A stretch of 64,000 bases of DNA from Geobacter sp. AOG2 (GTDB lineage: Bacteria; Desulfobacterota; Desulfuromonadia; Geobacterales; Pseudopelobacteraceae). The notes beneath the pieces are model-generated. The model did not search any database, was not told the origin of the DNA, and saw only the letters and a program-made list of their open reading frames with translations. The stretch lies in assembly GCF_019972295.1 (NCBI RefSeq), contig NZ_BLJA01000001.1, positions 1,024,049 to 1,088,048 of the forward strand, written 5' to 3'. The translations under genes were made by a program, and so were the position numbers. Shown in pieces: positions 9,058-19,953 of the stretch (positions are counted from its first letter, which is position 1; each line of letters begins with the position of its first letter).

Positions 9058-9272
9058 TGAACAGGTTAGTCAAAGGTTACCTCAATAAGGCGGTCTGGGC
9101 AAATATCCTGACTGACAGGGCTTGGTATCAGCGATTTGGTGGGCTTAGCCGGTGCGACGAACCATTTGGTCGAATCCTTGGCGCTGTGACAAATTGGATG
9201 ACAGGCAAGGCCACTGGTCAGGTATGGCGGTATTCGGATGATGGCAGGGGCGGGGAAAGAAAGCGGGTATAA
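9058..9272 (+). other. Weak open frame in the rrf2 upstream gap
   Basis: The 295 bp between rrf2 and the next gene hold a plus-strand frame of about 70 codons starting ATGAACAGG. It lacks a ribosome binding site and resembles no family I know. It may be a gene remnant or chance. Nothing else is seen here apart from the rrf2 promoter. Confidence 0.2.
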
Positions 9273-9299
9273 AGTTGTAGAACCGCATGGGTTCAGCGA

Positions 9300-9599
9300 T
9301 TATTTGATTTTAACCAGGGTGAGATTGCTGCCGTCGATTTGCAGCACGTCACCGTGAAACCTTAAAAAAATCTCTTTTTTAAGTGGGTCTGTGATCTTGA
9401 TCCTGCCATCATCCAGAGTCATCCAGGTGAAAGGTGCTTTCCCCAGATTACTTGTGGAGGTGCCGGTGTGGTCGCGTGAGAATTCGGCGGCATAATCGAA
9501 CCCCTCTGTCTTCCACATACCGTATATGCGGGATTCGGGTTCGCTGCATCCTGCAATGACCGCCAGATTCATCAGCAAAAACCAAATGATTTTTTTCAT
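9300..9599 (-). CDS. Small predicted lipoprotein, unknown function
   Basis: A 99-aa protein with a short basic N-terminus, a hydrophobic stretch and a lipobox ending at C18 (VIAGC), so export and lipid attachment are expected. The mature part of about 80 residues is predicted to be mostly beta strand, with GMWKTEG and LTLVKIK segments, similar in style to small lipocalin-like lipoproteins. No specific family is recognised. It stands alone between the cys operon regulator and a long noncoding stretch. Confidence 0.65.
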   Translation of the reverse strand: MKKIIWFLLMNLAVIAGCSEPESRIYGMWKTEGFDYAAEFSRDHTGTSTSNLGKAPFTWMTLDDGRIKITDPLKKEIFLRFHGDVLQIDGSNLTLVKIK

Positions 9600-10177
9600 T
9601 CCCTCGTCCCCGCCTTATGGTGTGCCGTTATTTTTATATGTTCTCGTTGTGTTACCACTGTGGTACCAACCAAATCCGCTGAAGGTATATGAAGGCAAGA
9701 ATCACTTAAGATCTCCAAAATTGAAAGAGCAACCGGAAACAGAAGCTCTTGGAATGAAAAAACTTTCAAGGCTTATACCACAGAGTTACCGGGGGAACCT
9801 TCGAGTTTGGCCAGCCTGCGTAGTGACCTAGTATGCCCGCTACCGCTGGCGTAGGAAACATGAGTTGCTTCAATTGCTTACTGCATTTTCGAATGGTATC
9901 AACCCATTTGAGGAAAAACAAGTCCAAAAATAAATGCACATTAAAAACGGTTATTGCCCAGGAGCATTCGAAAGAAATATAGGTAAATCAAAAGGATATA
10001 AAACAATGCCTGCCAGGCTGACGAGTTTTTATGCCGATAAATTCGGGAACGTGCAGCGAAAAAAGGAAATAGGGTTATAGTGGTATAGGAAATCGAATCA
10101 ACTAGGGGCACCCATACGTGTATATACTCTCAACGTGATGGCTGCAATTTTTCAACGTCTACGGAGTTTGTTCCATT
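9600..10177. other. Noncoding stretch upstream of the diguanylate cyclase
   Basis: About 580 bp with no convincing gene. A 24-codon frame at 10006-10080 on the plus strand has an AAAGGA 8 nt before its ATG but no recognisable product. The GEMM cyclic-di-GMP riboswitch core was looked for because a GGDEF gene follows, and it was not found. Confidence 0.4.
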
Positions 10178-11017
10178 ATGACAAAAAGCAGCTCCATTTT
10201 TCTGATATCCATACTGCTGACGATACTAATTGGTTACGGAGACTATCAGACCGGCGCGCATATCTCAATGCTGCTGGTCTACTCCGTTCCGGTCCTTGTC
10301 TCGGCCTGGTACTGCGGCAGGCTGGAAGGTATTGTCGTTGCCGCCTGCGCGGCTACAAGTTGGTTAGTCGTCAATATGGTTCATAAAGTACCAAGTGTAA
10401 GCGAAGCCATCCTTTCCTGGAATGCCTTCACACGCTTGGGTATCTTTGCCATGATAGCATATGCCGTTTCCCTGCAGGCCCAGTTACGAAGGGCACTCGT
10501 GCGCGAGAAGCTGAAGTCTGACACTGACAGGCTGACCGGGCTCTTGAACAAAGGAGCCTTCCGTGATCAGGTTGAGGAAGAGATGATTCGGGCGCAACGT
10601 TATAATCATCCAATTTCTTTGGCCTTCATTGATTTGGATAATTTTAAACAAGTAAACGATATCCACGGGCACGCACGCGGTGACCGGCTACTGCAGCACG
10701 TTGGGGAAACAATTATGCATACCATACGGAGGACCGATTTTGCTGGTCGCATAGGCGGCGACGAGTTCACGGTTTTTTTCCCGGAAACAGACGAGGAACA
10801 GGCGCGCAAGGCGATTGAAAATCTCGTTCAGGCACTCGATATCATGACCAGCCAATCAGGCTGGCAGGTGACGGCCAGCATCGGCGTAGTGACCTGCCCG
10901 GTAATATGCGACACCTACGACGCTCTGTTGGGCAAGGCAGACAAACTGATGTATCTTGCCAAGGAAAAAGGTAGAAACGCGGCGGTTTTTGAAACGATCC
11001 AGTCAATAGATGTATAA
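10178..11017 (+). CDS. Membrane-bound diguanylate cyclase (GGDEF)
   Basis: A 279-aa protein predicted to make cyclic di-GMP from GTP. About four hydrophobic segments occupy residues 1-100, followed by a short linker and a complete GGDEF domain (about 115-275). The active-site motif GGDEF is at 193-197. An inhibitory I-site RxxD is present at 184-187, exactly five residues before it, so product feedback is expected. No sensory domain other than the membrane region is visible. It is monocistronic, with noncoding DNA on both sides. The ATG is preceded by GGAG at about 10 nt. Confidence 0.92.
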   Translation: MTKSSSIFLISILLTILIGYGDYQTGAHISMLLVYSVPVLVSAWYCGRLEGIVVAACAATSWLVVNMVHKVPSVSEAILSWNAFTRLGIFAMIAYAVSLQAQLRRALVREKLKSDTDRLTGLLNKGAFRDQVEEEMIRAQRYNHPISLAFIDLDNFKQVNDIHGHARGDRLLQHVGETIMHTIRRTDFAGRIGGDEFTVFFPETDEEQARKAIENLVQALDIMTSQSGWQVTASIGVVTCPVICDTYDALLGKADKLMYLAKEKGRNAAVFETIQSIDV

Positions 11018-11135
11018 GGAAAGTGATCCATTCTGCGAACTGAAGCTGTCTGTACCCCACATTTGCAGATCACAACATACGTGCTTATTCATATAACGTA
11101 GACCAAACCTCCACCGCATTAACCATCTCTCATCT

Positions 11136-14100
11136 CTAATTGAAATCGATCTTGTAGTAGATGTCTGCACCACTCTCCGTCCCTGTCTGGGTTTCGATAT
11201 TCCAACGCCGGGAAATGTCGTAACGAAGGCGAATCAGATTGTCGCCGGTGAAGAGTGAACGTCCGTAACTCAGGTAGAGTTGCGGGGTCAGATATTTTCC
11301 TGCTGTAGCAACGGTCTGAGATAGGCCTGTCGTCGTTTGAGGAGTCGTCGTGCCGGGAGGGGCTGCCGCAATGACCTTGTACCCCATGATTGCGGAGGTT
11401 GAAGCTTTGTCACCGACCTCCAGGGTGCTGAGCCCCAGCCTGTTTTTTATCTGGTCCTTCAGGGAGTATGTCTGGCTGGAGGAGAGCAACTGGCTTGCAG
11501 CCTGAATGACCAAGGTCGCTTGGTCGCTTCCGCTGCCCAGCGGGTGACCAAGCACGATGTAGGCCAGAGTGTCCGTGTCCGTCATTGCTGGCTCGGAGTA
11601 GAGCTTGACCGTCGGTGTCTGTAGCGAGCCGGTCACCGTTACGCCGGCCCGCACGTCTCCCACGGTGCGCAGAGCCAGTATATCCAGGGTCGGTTGGCCG
11701 ATGGAGTCTCCGGTGTAGTACACTCGCCCCCGCACGATCTCCAAATCGATGCCGTATGCCTTGTAACGTCCTTTTACCAGCCTGATCTCTCCGTCGCTTG
11801 TTATCTGGTCGGGACCTCGCACTTTCAGGTTAATACTCCCTCCCAGTTGCGCATCAACCCCCTCCAGCTTTACCTTCACGTGGTCTCCGGGGATAACGCG
11901 TACCTGTATGTCCAATGCGAGTGGAAAGTGGTGAGTGGCCTGGGGAGGCGTTCCCTCAATGATCACATCCTTACTCCGCGTAACTACGGAACTGCGCGGC
12001 GGCCCCTGGACAAGGAGCTCGGGCACACGAATATCGCCACGCACAGCCAGCGTGTTCGAGGTTCCAGCGAAGCTGAGATGAGGCTCGACCAGCATACGGA
12101 TCTCGGGGAGATAGATCGCCTGGAAACGTTCGCCGTTCAGATTTCCTGTGTAGTCGGCCACGCGCCACCCTTTCAGGCGGATAACGGCCGTTCCCGAGAT
12201 GTGACCGGGTCCAGAGTCGGCCCGGAAGTTACCAATGCGGATGAGATCATTCTCCATGTGAGCGTCCAGGCGTACCTCATTAACATGGACTCCGGCAGCG
12301 GGGAAATAGGCTCCCGCCCGAGCCAGATGCAGGTCTCCACCTATTCGCGGTTCCCGCAAGGTGCCCGTAATCTCAAGCTGTCCTGACACCTCCCCGCGGC
12401 TCTCACGGATCAACCCCGGAAAGAGAGAGGTGAGAAGCCCTTGCTCCCGGAAACGCCCTTTAAATGTTGCACGGACAAGTCCCTGCTGCTGAATTGCCGT
12501 GGGAAACCGTGCCGGAAGCGGTAACTCAAAAACGCCCTGTATCTGTCCGTATTCAGCCATCTCCAGGCTTGTTGATCCGGTTAAGTTCTCCCCTTGCCAT
12601 GTCCATTTTATGGCAGCGTTACGCACCGTACTGTTATAATCCCCACCTTTTGTGCGAAGGTGGACCGCAGTTTGCGAGAGAGCTGCGCTACCCGCAAGCG
12701 TGAGATGACTCCCCATCAGGATCTTGCCAGCGGCATGCCCTGTTACCCGGCCCTCCAGATTGAACCCGGCGGGCATCCATGGTTGCACGAGAGTGAGATT
12801 TACCTCCGACCATTCAAGCGTCAAGTTACCCGTATCGGGTGCGGCCAAGCGGATGGGTGAACGTGATGAGAATGCGCCTTTCAGCAGGCCGTGGTCGGCC
12901 AGCCTAAGTTCCAGCCCGGCATGGAGGCCGTGCTCGTCGGCATCGATGGTAAATAGGCCGCGCTTTACATTAAAAGCGTGGTTATCCCGAGTGAACAGGC
13001 CCTGCGTATCCGCGCTCGCAGCCAGGGTGAGTTTGTTTTTCGGGGCAAAACCCAATTGGATCGACCCAGAGGTAGTCCCGTCGACCCGTACCCCCTGAAG
13101 CCACTGATTCGCCCTAGCCAAATTAACACCGCTCCACTGCACTCGCACATTGCCCTGCAGGGGCTGGATCAGATCTGCGGTGATGGTGATTCGTTCCGGT
13201 CCCGCGCCGCTGATAGCCAGGGGGGCGATGGAAAGCCGTTCGGCAGCAACAGCCAGGGCGGCGGGTGCGAGGAGGTGCCAGGCACCAACGGTATCCTTGC
13301 CGGAGAGGCGAGTGATCATTCCCTTCCAACTCACTTGATCATAGGACCCGGACAAACCCACTCTCACGTCGGCTCCAGAAGATTGCACCGTCGCATCCAG
13401 AGTATGGTCGTGAAGGGTCCCGTCGGCGGCAACGGTGAGTGAGTCGGCCTGAAAGCGTTTGTAGTGCACAGCACGCAGTGCTGCGGTTGCGTGTATAGGG
13501 TATCCCCCCCCATTCCTGAGCCGGGCGGTTATGTTCGCGTTTGCTACCTTAACCCCGTTGACCTGGAGAGCTCGGCCGTAACCGTTCAGGTAGCCAGCCG
13601 GACGTCCGTTGCGCCAGCGTATCCGGCCGTCAGCCCGAAATGCCCCGGCGGTTCCGGGGATCAACAGCGATAAATCACTCACTTGAGTTGTAAAAGCCAG
13701 CCCCGTGTAGAGCGTCCCCATAGCCTCGATGTCGAACCCTTTCCCATGGAGTGCCAGCGCTTCAACACTGAGGTCACCGCCGTTGGAGGCCGCTCGCAGA
13801 TTTCCGGTAAGCGGCTGCCCATGCAGGTCACTGTCCAGAAGTTTTGCATTCATATTCCAGCGTAGAGGGGCATGGGCCAGGTACGCCAAGGCGCCGCTGA
13901 TATCTACGTTGACCACACCCGTCCAACCTGGGGCGATCATGGCAGGGTTGAGCCCCCTTGCGCGAATCACGCCGCGAAGCGCCAGTCCCTCCTCCCAGGT
14001 AACCTCAAGATCACCTGCCGCATTCCCACCCAGCAGAGTGCCGTGCAGAGAGGTAAAACGGACCCCATGGCTATTACCGCTGTAACGGCCCGAGACATGG

Positions 14101-15122
14101 GACGTTCGCCTCACTGTGCCTTGGTTGGCGAGATCGAAACGTCCCTGGTAGTTTGCCGCCCCCCCCTCAAACCACAACTCGCCCGTCAGGTTGGTCGCTG
14201 TCTTCAACTCAGGAGCCAGATTGAGGCCGGAAAGGGCGATCCTTAGTTTCAGAAACGGCCCGCGTTCTGTTATGGTCAGGGTCCCGTCACCGGTTACCCG
14301 ACCACCGCTTTCCTGTCTGTCCAGGCGGAGCCGCCGCAGGTTGAATCCGTTGCGGGTTACTCCGGCCACTCCCGAAATTTGTAGTTGCTGGCGCTTCCCT
14401 CGTGCGCCCGACAGGACGAGACTTCCCGCCAGTTGTTCGGCGCCGCTTCCTGGAAGCAGGCGGGTATGGATGGAGAAAACATTCATATCGGCCAGCGGGT
14501 GCGGCAGACCCACCACGAGGTCGGTTTTTAGAGATGGGCGGCGAAAACCGGCCACGGTATTTCCTGTGACACGGCCGTCAGGGGAGGCGATTTCAAGATC
14601 GTCCAAGGAGAGAAGTCCGTCCTGCCACTCAATAGAAGCGGCGGCGGTGTCGATAATCACCGGCCGTTCACCCTGTCGCCGGTAACTGAACCTATCAACC
14701 CGCAAATGGGTTATGGTTACATCGAAGAACTGTGCCTTACCGGATAGTCGGGGCCAGGAGATTTGGGGAGGCTGCCGGCCGGCCGGGGTGTTATCCCTGA
14801 TACTTGTCCCCTCCAGGGTGAGTCTCTGGACGGCAATCCGTCCTCCCAGCAGAAGCAGTGGCTGCCAGCGCAGGTCCAGGCTGTCCAGTTCTGCCTCTTG
14901 CTGTAGCATGACGGCGTGTACTTCGGTTAGGCGCAGGTGATCCAGCAATCGCCCTTCGACCACTCTGGCGGTGATCTTCAGCGGGGTGTGGAGTGAAACC
15001 GACGCCAGGAGCCAGCGGGCGCCGGAGGTGGTCCCGCATAGCCAGACGACAGCAGTCGCGGTTATAAAAACTGCGGTTGCCCCAACTGCGAGGAGCAACA
15101 TGTGAATGGTGGACCGTTTCAC
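11136..15122 (-). CDS. tamB: TamB-like envelope biogenesis protein (DUF490/TamB C-terminal domain)
   Basis: A very large protein (about 1328 aa) with one N-terminal membrane anchor and a long repetitive beta-rich body of the AsmA/TamB type. It ends in the conserved TamB C-terminal domain (GRYKAYGIDLEI, YIVLGHPLG and RRWNIETQTG stretches). TamB proteins span the periplasm and work with a TamA/BamA-type barrel in outer membrane protein insertion or lipid transport. The chosen GTG start overlaps the tamA stop as GTGA. A TTG at 15155 would add 11 residues but lies inside tamA. Coupling with the upstream Omp85 gene supports the assignment. Confidence 0.88.
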   Translation of the reverse strand: MKRSTIHMLLLAVGATAVFITATAVVWLCGTTSGARWLLASVSLHTPLKITARVVEGRLLDHLRLTEVHAVMLQQEAELDSLDLRWQPLLLLGGRIAVQRLTLEGTSIRDNTPAGRQPPQISWPRLSGKAQFFDVTITHLRVDRFSYRRQGERPVIIDTAAASIEWQDGLLSLDDLEIASPDGRVTGNTVAGFRRPSLKTDLVVGLPHPLADMNVFSIHTRLLPGSGAEQLAGSLVLSGARGKRQQLQISGVAGVTRNGFNLRRLRLDRQESGGRVTGDGTLTITERGPFLKLRIALSGLNLAPELKTATNLTGELWFEGGAANYQGRFDLANQGTVRRTSHVSGRYSGNSHGVRFTSLHGTLLGGNAAGDLEVTWEEGLALRGVIRARGLNPAMIAPGWTGVVNVDISGALAYLAHAPLRWNMNAKLLDSDLHGQPLTGNLRAASNGGDLSVEALALHGKGFDIEAMGTLYTGLAFTTQVSDLSLLIPGTAGAFRADGRIRWRNGRPAGYLNGYGRALQVNGVKVANANITARLRNGGGYPIHATAALRAVHYKRFQADSLTVAADGTLHDHTLDATVQSSGADVRVGLSGSYDQVSWKGMITRLSGKDTVGAWHLLAPAALAVAAERLSIAPLAISGAGPERITITADLIQPLQGNVRVQWSGVNLARANQWLQGVRVDGTTSGSIQLGFAPKNKLTLAASADTQGLFTRDNHAFNVKRGLFTIDADEHGLHAGLELRLADHGLLKGAFSSRSPIRLAAPDTGNLTLEWSEVNLTLVQPWMPAGFNLEGRVTGHAAGKILMGSHLTLAGSAALSQTAVHLRTKGGDYNSTVRNAAIKWTWQGENLTGSTSLEMAEYGQIQGVFELPLPARFPTAIQQQGLVRATFKGRFREQGLLTSLFPGLIRESRGEVSGQLEITGTLREPRIGGDLHLARAGAYFPAAGVHVNEVRLDAHMENDLIRIGNFRADSGPGHISGTAVIRLKGWRVADYTGNLNGERFQAIYLPEIRMLVEPHLSFAGTSNTLAVRGDIRVPELLVQGPPRSSVVTRSKDVIIEGTPPQATHHFPLALDIQVRVIPGDHVKVKLEGVDAQLGGSINLKVRGPDQITSDGEIRLVKGRYKAYGIDLEIVRGRVYYTGDSIGQPTLDILALRTVGDVRAGVTVTGSLQTPTVKLYSEPAMTDTDTLAYIVLGHPLGSGSDQATLVIQAASQLLSSSQTYSLKDQIKNRLGLSTLEVGDKASTSAIMGYKVIAAAPPGTTTPQTTTGLSQTVATAGKYLTPQLYLSYGRSLFTGDNLIRLRYDISRRWNIETQTGTESGADIYYKIDFN

Positions 15123-16885
15123 AGCTCGAACCCCACGGTGAAATGAATGTGCCAAGCCGGACTGTCCACCCCTATTTGGCGGGCCAGGTAGAGATTAAGG
15201 GCGCCTATCGGGCTGTAGTAATGCACACCAGCCCCGGCTCCCTGAAACAGCCGGATGTTGTCGAATGAATTGAATGCGTTGCCAGCGTCGTAAAATAGCG
15301 ATATGCCCCACTTGTCAAACAGTGCCCGCTCAAGCTCCGCGCTTCCCACCAGGAGGTGCTTCCCTCCAGCTACCTTGCCGCTTGAATCCCGCGGGCCGAG
15401 TGATTGGAAGGAATAACCGCGCACACTTTGATCTCCGCCGGCAAAAAAACGAAGCGAAACCGGCAGATCGACCAACGAGTCGCTTAGCAGGGTGGTCGCC
15501 GACTTAGCCCGGGTATGCAGGGAGAGGCGCCATGGCAAGGGGATGAGCACGCTTCCATCCGTAATTAACTGGAGCAGGTCGACATCCGAGCCAAGCGCCT
15601 GGTGAACTCCGTGCAATTCGATTCCGTAGTGATATCCCTGTGTCGGCCTGATCTGGTTATCGTAATGGTTTTCATTGAAACGCAGGCCGGGCAATACCAA
15701 GCGCGCCCCCGAGTTCTGCGCGCCGACGGTAAAGTCTTCCTGTTGCAGCCTGACAAAGGCTGTTCCGACCCGTCCCGGACCAAAACCACGGTTTCTGTCC
15801 ACCTCCAGTGAGATCAGGCGGCTGACGTAGGTAACAACGTCCTGCCGTTGTAAATTGAGCTGTATCCCGGTAAAACTTCTGATATCCCTGGGACTTGGTA
15901 TGGTATAGACGGTTGCCAGCCCCTGGATGTTCTGTGCGATTAACAGGTTGGCATTGAGTTCGTGCCCGAGTCGCAACATGTTAAGGTCGCGGTAACGCAA
16001 ACTAACGCGGGCTCCCGTGTCCGTGCCGTAGCCTATGCCAGGGTGCAGGGTCTTGGGAGGATTCGGTTTCAGGCGGACGAGAACAGCCATCAGGGACTGC
16101 TGGTTTTTTTCTTTCTCCGGGGTGACGATTACCTCCTTGAAACGGTCGGAGTTGGTTAGGTTGAGCTGAGTTTCTGCCAACTTGGCGGGGGAAAAGATCT
16201 CTCCGGGCTTAAATGCCAGATAACGTCGCAGAAAGCTTTCGGGATAGCCGGGCGTGCCTTCTATCTTCACTTCACCGAAACGGTATCGTTCGCCCGTTTC
16301 CAGGAGCAGCCTGATGCGGGCATCGGTCTTTGTCGGTGCGATGAGGATCTCGTGCAGATCAAATGTGGCATCCGCGTACCCCAGTGCCTGGGCCTGTGAA
16401 AGCAGTCTTCCCTTGGCATCTTCGTACTTTTTTTGCAGGAGGAGGTCGCCTCGGTGCAACGGGAAAGTGGACACCAGTGCCTTTAGAGACTCTTCCTCCG
16501 CGCCGGGGCCGTGTAGCGAAATCTCGACCGTTTTCACCCTTACCGGTTCCCCCGTCGTCACCATGACCCTCAGGCGATATCTGTCCGGGCCGAGATCCTC
16601 GATAGTGGCGCCGATCCGGGCACTGTAATAGCCGAACGGTTCCAGTGCAGAACGAACTTTTTCCGTGGACTGTTGTTTAAAGTGTTCGAGCCACAGTCTG
16701 TCCACCTTTCCCTCACCGGTCATCCCGGCAGGAAGAGTCAGCGCTTCGCGCACATTGCGCAACGCATCTCCCTCGATCCCCTCAATTGCTATCTCGATGG
16801 GCTCTTCGGCCCTTAAAGGCGCTGCCAGGCAGTGGAGCGACACAACGCATGCTACGATGATATAAAGACATCCGGGCTTTACCAC
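15119..16885 (-). CDS. tamA: TamA/BamA-type outer membrane protein (Omp85 family)
   Basis: A 588-aa outer membrane protein with an N-terminal signal peptide (cleavage expected after LRAEE or nearby). About three POTRA-like repeats follow (residues 28-270), then a C-terminal 16-strand-type beta barrel. The Omp85 signature FFAGGDQSVRGY is present around residue 485, and the chain ends in an aromatic-containing strand (FTVGFEL). The length fits TamA (577 aa in E. coli). Its partner tamB follows with a 4-bp overlap. A single BamA would be larger and sit with skp/lpx genes, so TamA is favoured. Confidence 0.88.
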   Translation of the reverse strand: MVKPGCLYIIVACVVSLHCLAAPLRAEEPIEIAIEGIEGDALRNVREALTLPAGMTGEGKVDRLWLEHFKQQSTEKVRSALEPFGYYSARIGATIEDLGPDRYRLRVMVTTGEPVRVKTVEISLHGPGAEEESLKALVSTFPLHRGDLLLQKKYEDAKGRLLSQAQALGYADATFDLHEILIAPTKTDARIRLLLETGERYRFGEVKIEGTPGYPESFLRRYLAFKPGEIFSPAKLAETQLNLTNSDRFKEVIVTPEKEKNQQSLMAVLVRLKPNPPKTLHPGIGYGTDTGARVSLRYRDLNMLRLGHELNANLLIAQNIQGLATVYTIPSPRDIRSFTGIQLNLQRQDVVTYVSRLISLEVDRNRGFGPGRVGTAFVRLQQEDFTVGAQNSGARLVLPGLRFNENHYDNQIRPTQGYHYGIELHGVHQALGSDVDLLQLITDGSVLIPLPWRLSLHTRAKSATTLLSDSLVDLPVSLRFFAGGDQSVRGYSFQSLGPRDSSGKVAGGKHLLVGSAELERALFDKWGISLFYDAGNAFNSFDNIRLFQGAGAGVHYYSPIGALNLYLARQIGVDSPAWHIHFTVGFEL

Positions 16886-17256
16886 GTTTGATCACCACAA
16901 GACTTCACAGTAGGCTTTTATAATAAAGGATATCCCCTACTATTCTAGTACGCAACTATGTTGAGCGAATATCCGGGGAATGTGGGCGTGAACACGGCAC
17001 TTTTGCCACTGGCGGAACTTTGACCTGTTTAGAAAAATTTGTTGGTGCCACAGCTCAGTTTTTTTCGAGGGATGATAACCGCAGATATACCTCGGCTTGA
17101 TGACGAGCATTAGATCGGAGGCAGTCTGTTTGCAGGGATAGTTTCTGGTCGTCATATGAAGTTTTAAGAGGAAATGAAAAGAAAGAGCCACTTCTGAAAG
17201 TAGAAGGCGATAAGATGTTGGAGGCGATTCAGTATTTATGGCGTGCTTAGCAAAAT
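16886..17256. other. Noncoding gap between tamA and tRNA-Val
   Basis: About 370 bp without a supported gene. It holds the upstream region of tamA on the minus strand and the downstream region of the tRNA. A 111-codon frame on the minus strand has no ribosome binding site and unusual composition and is not taken as a gene. Confidence 0.45.
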
Positions 17257-17288
17257 AAAAGGAGCTATGACGCAAATCATAACTCCTT
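17257..17288 (-). terminator. Terminator downstream of tRNA-Val
   Basis: On the minus strand AAGGAGTTATGA pairs with TCATAGCTCCTT (one G-T pair) around a 6-nt loop and is followed by TTTTATTTT. It starts 9 bp after the tRNA 3' end. Confidence 0.85.
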
Positions 17289-17296
17289 GATATTTT

Positions 17297-17371
17297 TGGT
17301 GGGCGCTACTGGGATCGAACCAGTGACCCCTGCCGTGTGAAGGCAGTGCTCTCCCGCTGAGCTAAGCGCCC
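17297..17371 (-). tRNA. tRNA-Val (anticodon CAC)
   Basis: A 75-nt cloverleaf on the minus strand. The acceptor stem is GGGCGCT/AGCGCCC, the D-arm is GCTCAGCGGGAGAGC, and the anticodon arm is CTGCC-TTCACAC-GGCAG with anticodon CAC reading GUG valine codons. The T-arm contains GGTTCGATCC. The 3' CCA is encoded. It has its own promoter and terminator. Confidence 0.97.
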
Positions 17372-17383
17372 GAGTGTTCCAAT

Positions 17384-17412
17384 TCAATAGCAGAGCACAG
17401 TGCTCCTGTCAA
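17384..17412 (-). promoter_or_regulatory. Promoter of tRNA-Val
   Basis: On the minus strand TTGACA (17412-17407), 17 bp, then TATTGA (17389-17384), ending 12 bp before the tRNA 5' end. The spacer contains the palindrome GAGCACAGTGCTC. Confidence 0.7.
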
Positions 17413-17521
17413 GCCCCCAGAGTGAAATTTGCTTTCACGCAGCGGTTGCTTTGGGATAATCAAAATAGCGGTGGCATTTACAACCGGACATGATGGTGCC
17501 GTTCATGATGGCAATTTTACC

Positions 17522-17551
17522 TTGTCATTTCGTGGGTTGTTGTGTTATAAA
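17522..17551 (+). promoter_or_regulatory. Promoter and leader of the rpsB operon
   Basis: TTGTCA (17522-17527), an 18-bp spacer and TATAAA (17546-17551) precede rpsB by about 100 bp. The leader contains a small hairpin (GTCCCTT and CAGGGAT near 17593-17616). Such leaders are often used for feedback by protein S2, but that is inference here. Confidence 0.6.
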
Positions 17552-17652
17552 ATTCCGATTTCAATTCACACGCCTCGGATAATGACCGGCGGTGTCCCTT
17601 GTGGCTGCAGGGATTCAACGGGGCGGAGGAAAAACCAAAGGAGAGGATGAGT

Positions 17653-18426
17653 ATGTCAAGTATCAGCATGAAGGAACTGCTGGAGGCCGGCGTCCATTTC
17701 GGCCACCAGACCAAGCGTTGGAACCCCAAGATGAAACCCTACATCTTCGGGGCACGTAACGGAATTTACATCATCGACCTGCAGAAAACCGTCCGTTATT
17801 TCAAATCCGCTTACAATTTCGTAAAAGAATCGGTCGAAGGCGGCAACACTGTCCTGTTCGTCGGTACGAAGAAACAGGCCCAGGATTCGGTAGCCGAAGA
17901 GGCGAGCCGTTGCGGCATGTATTACGTCAACCAGCGCTGGCTGGGCGGCATGCTGACGAACTTCGCCACCGTCAAGCAGAGCATCGACCGTCTCAAACGC
18001 CTTGACGCCATGTTCGAGGACGGCACAGTCGAAGCCTACACCAAGAAAGAGTCCCTCCAGTTTGACAAGGAACGCGAAAAGCTCCAGAAAACCTTGGGTG
18101 GCATCAAGGGGATGCACAAGCTTCCCGGCATGATGTTCGTTATTGACCCCAAGAATGAAGAAATCGCCGTTCAGGAGGCCAATAAACTGGGGATCCCCGT
18201 TGTGGCCATCGTTGACACCAACTGCGATCCCGATCCTATCGATCACGTCATCCCGGGCAACGACGATGCCATTCGCGCCATTCGTCTGTTGAGTTCCAAA
18301 ATTGCCGATGCCGTCATCGAGGGTTCTCAGTCTCGTAATGCCGCTCTCCAGGCCGATAAAGAGGGAACTGAGGAATTTGTCGCTGCCGAAGCGGCTGAGG
18401 GCGTTGCAGAGGCGGCTGCCGAATAA
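17653..18426 (+). CDS. rpsB: 30S ribosomal protein S2
   Basis: A 257-aa S2 protein of the small ribosomal subunit. The conserved N-terminus [20 protein letters not shown] and the internal [10 protein letters not shown] and [13 protein letters not shown] segments are diagnostic. The frame is open upstream, but the ATG at 17653 has AAAGGAG about 9 nt before it and gives the family start (MSSISMKEL). It is the first gene of the rpsB-tsf-pyrH-frr operon. The C-terminal tail is alanine- and glutamate-rich, as is common in this family. Confidence 0.98.
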   Translation: MSSISMKELLEAGVHFGHQTKRWNPKMKPYIFGARNGIYIIDLQKTVRYFKSAYNFVKESVEGGNTVLFVGTKKQAQDSVAEEASRCGMYYVNQRWLGGMLTNFATVKQSIDRLKRLDAMFEDGTVEAYTKKESLQFDKEREKLQKTLGGIKGMHKLPGMMFVIDPKNEEIAVQEANKLGIPVVAIVDTNCDPDPIDHVIPGNDDAIRAIRLLSSKIADAVIEGSQSRNAALQADKEGTEEFVAAEAAEGVAEAAAE

Positions 18427-18468
18427 AGCACTGATTACATGATCCCTGTTACGGGGAAGGAGGATATG

Positions 18469-19119
18469 ATGGCTGTTACTGCTGCACAGATCAACGAATT
18501 GAGAAAGTCGACCGGGGCCGGCATGCTCGATTGCAAGAAGGCCCTTGAGGAAAGTACCGGTGATTTCGAGAAGGCCGTGGATTACCTGCGCAAAAAGGGG
18601 CTGGCCGCTGCCGCCAAGAAGGCCGGTAGAGCCGCCACTGAAGGTGCTGTCGGTTGTTATATCCACGCCGGCGGCAAGATCGGCGTCATGGTCGAGATTA
18701 ACTGTGAAACCGACTTCGTCGCCAAGAACGAAAACTTTCAGGTCTTTGTGAAGGACATCGCTATGCATATCGCTGCCGCATCGCCTACCTGCGTGCGCCG
18801 CGAGGAGGTGTCTGCCGATGTTTTGGAGCGTGAGAAGGAGATCTATCGCGCCAAGGCCCGGGAAACCGGCAAGCCGGAAAACATCATCGAGAAGATCATC
18901 GAAGGCCAGATCAACAAGTTTTACGCCGACGTCTGCCTTCTGGAGCAGTCCTACGTCAAGGACCCGGACAAGACCATCGAACAGTACCTCAATGAAACCA
19001 TCGCCAAGATCGGCGAGAATATGTCGATCCGCCGCTTTACCAAGTATGTCCTAGGTGAGGGGCTTGAAAAGAAAGAGACGGACTTTGCTGCCGAAGTGGC
19101 AGCAGCGGCCGGCCTGTAA
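18469..19119 (+). CDS. tsf: Elongation factor Ts
   Basis: A 216-aa guanine-nucleotide exchange factor for EF-Tu. The N-terminal UBA-like segment ([19 protein letters not shown]) and the conserved [15 protein letters not shown] motif are present. It is shorter than E. coli EF-Ts (283 aa), with a single compact core as in several deltaproteobacteria. The start at 18469 is preceded by GGAAGGAGG, whereas the longer frame begins within the spacer after rpsB. It is followed by a strong terminator before pyrH. Confidence 0.97.
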   Translation: MAVTAAQINELRKSTGAGMLDCKKALEESTGDFEKAVDYLRKKGLAAAAKKAGRAATEGAVGCYIHAGGKIGVMVEINCETDFVAKNENFQVFVKDIAMHIAAASPTCVRREEVSADVLEREKEIYRAKARETGKPENIIEKIIEGQINKFYADVCLLEQSYVKDPDKTIEQYLNETIAKIGENMSIRRFTKYVLGEGLEKKETDFAAEVAAAAGL

Positions 19120-19950
<831 letters not shown>

Positions 19951-19953
19951 AAC

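Noticed and set aside
9640-10177. Possible GEMM cyclic di-GMP riboswitch before the GGDEF gene
   Set aside because: The conserved core with its GCAAA and GACGCAAAG-type segments is absent.
16940-17275. Minus-strand frame of 111 codons between tRNA-Val and tamA
   Set aside because: No ribosome binding site, unusual composition, and it overlaps the tRNA terminator.
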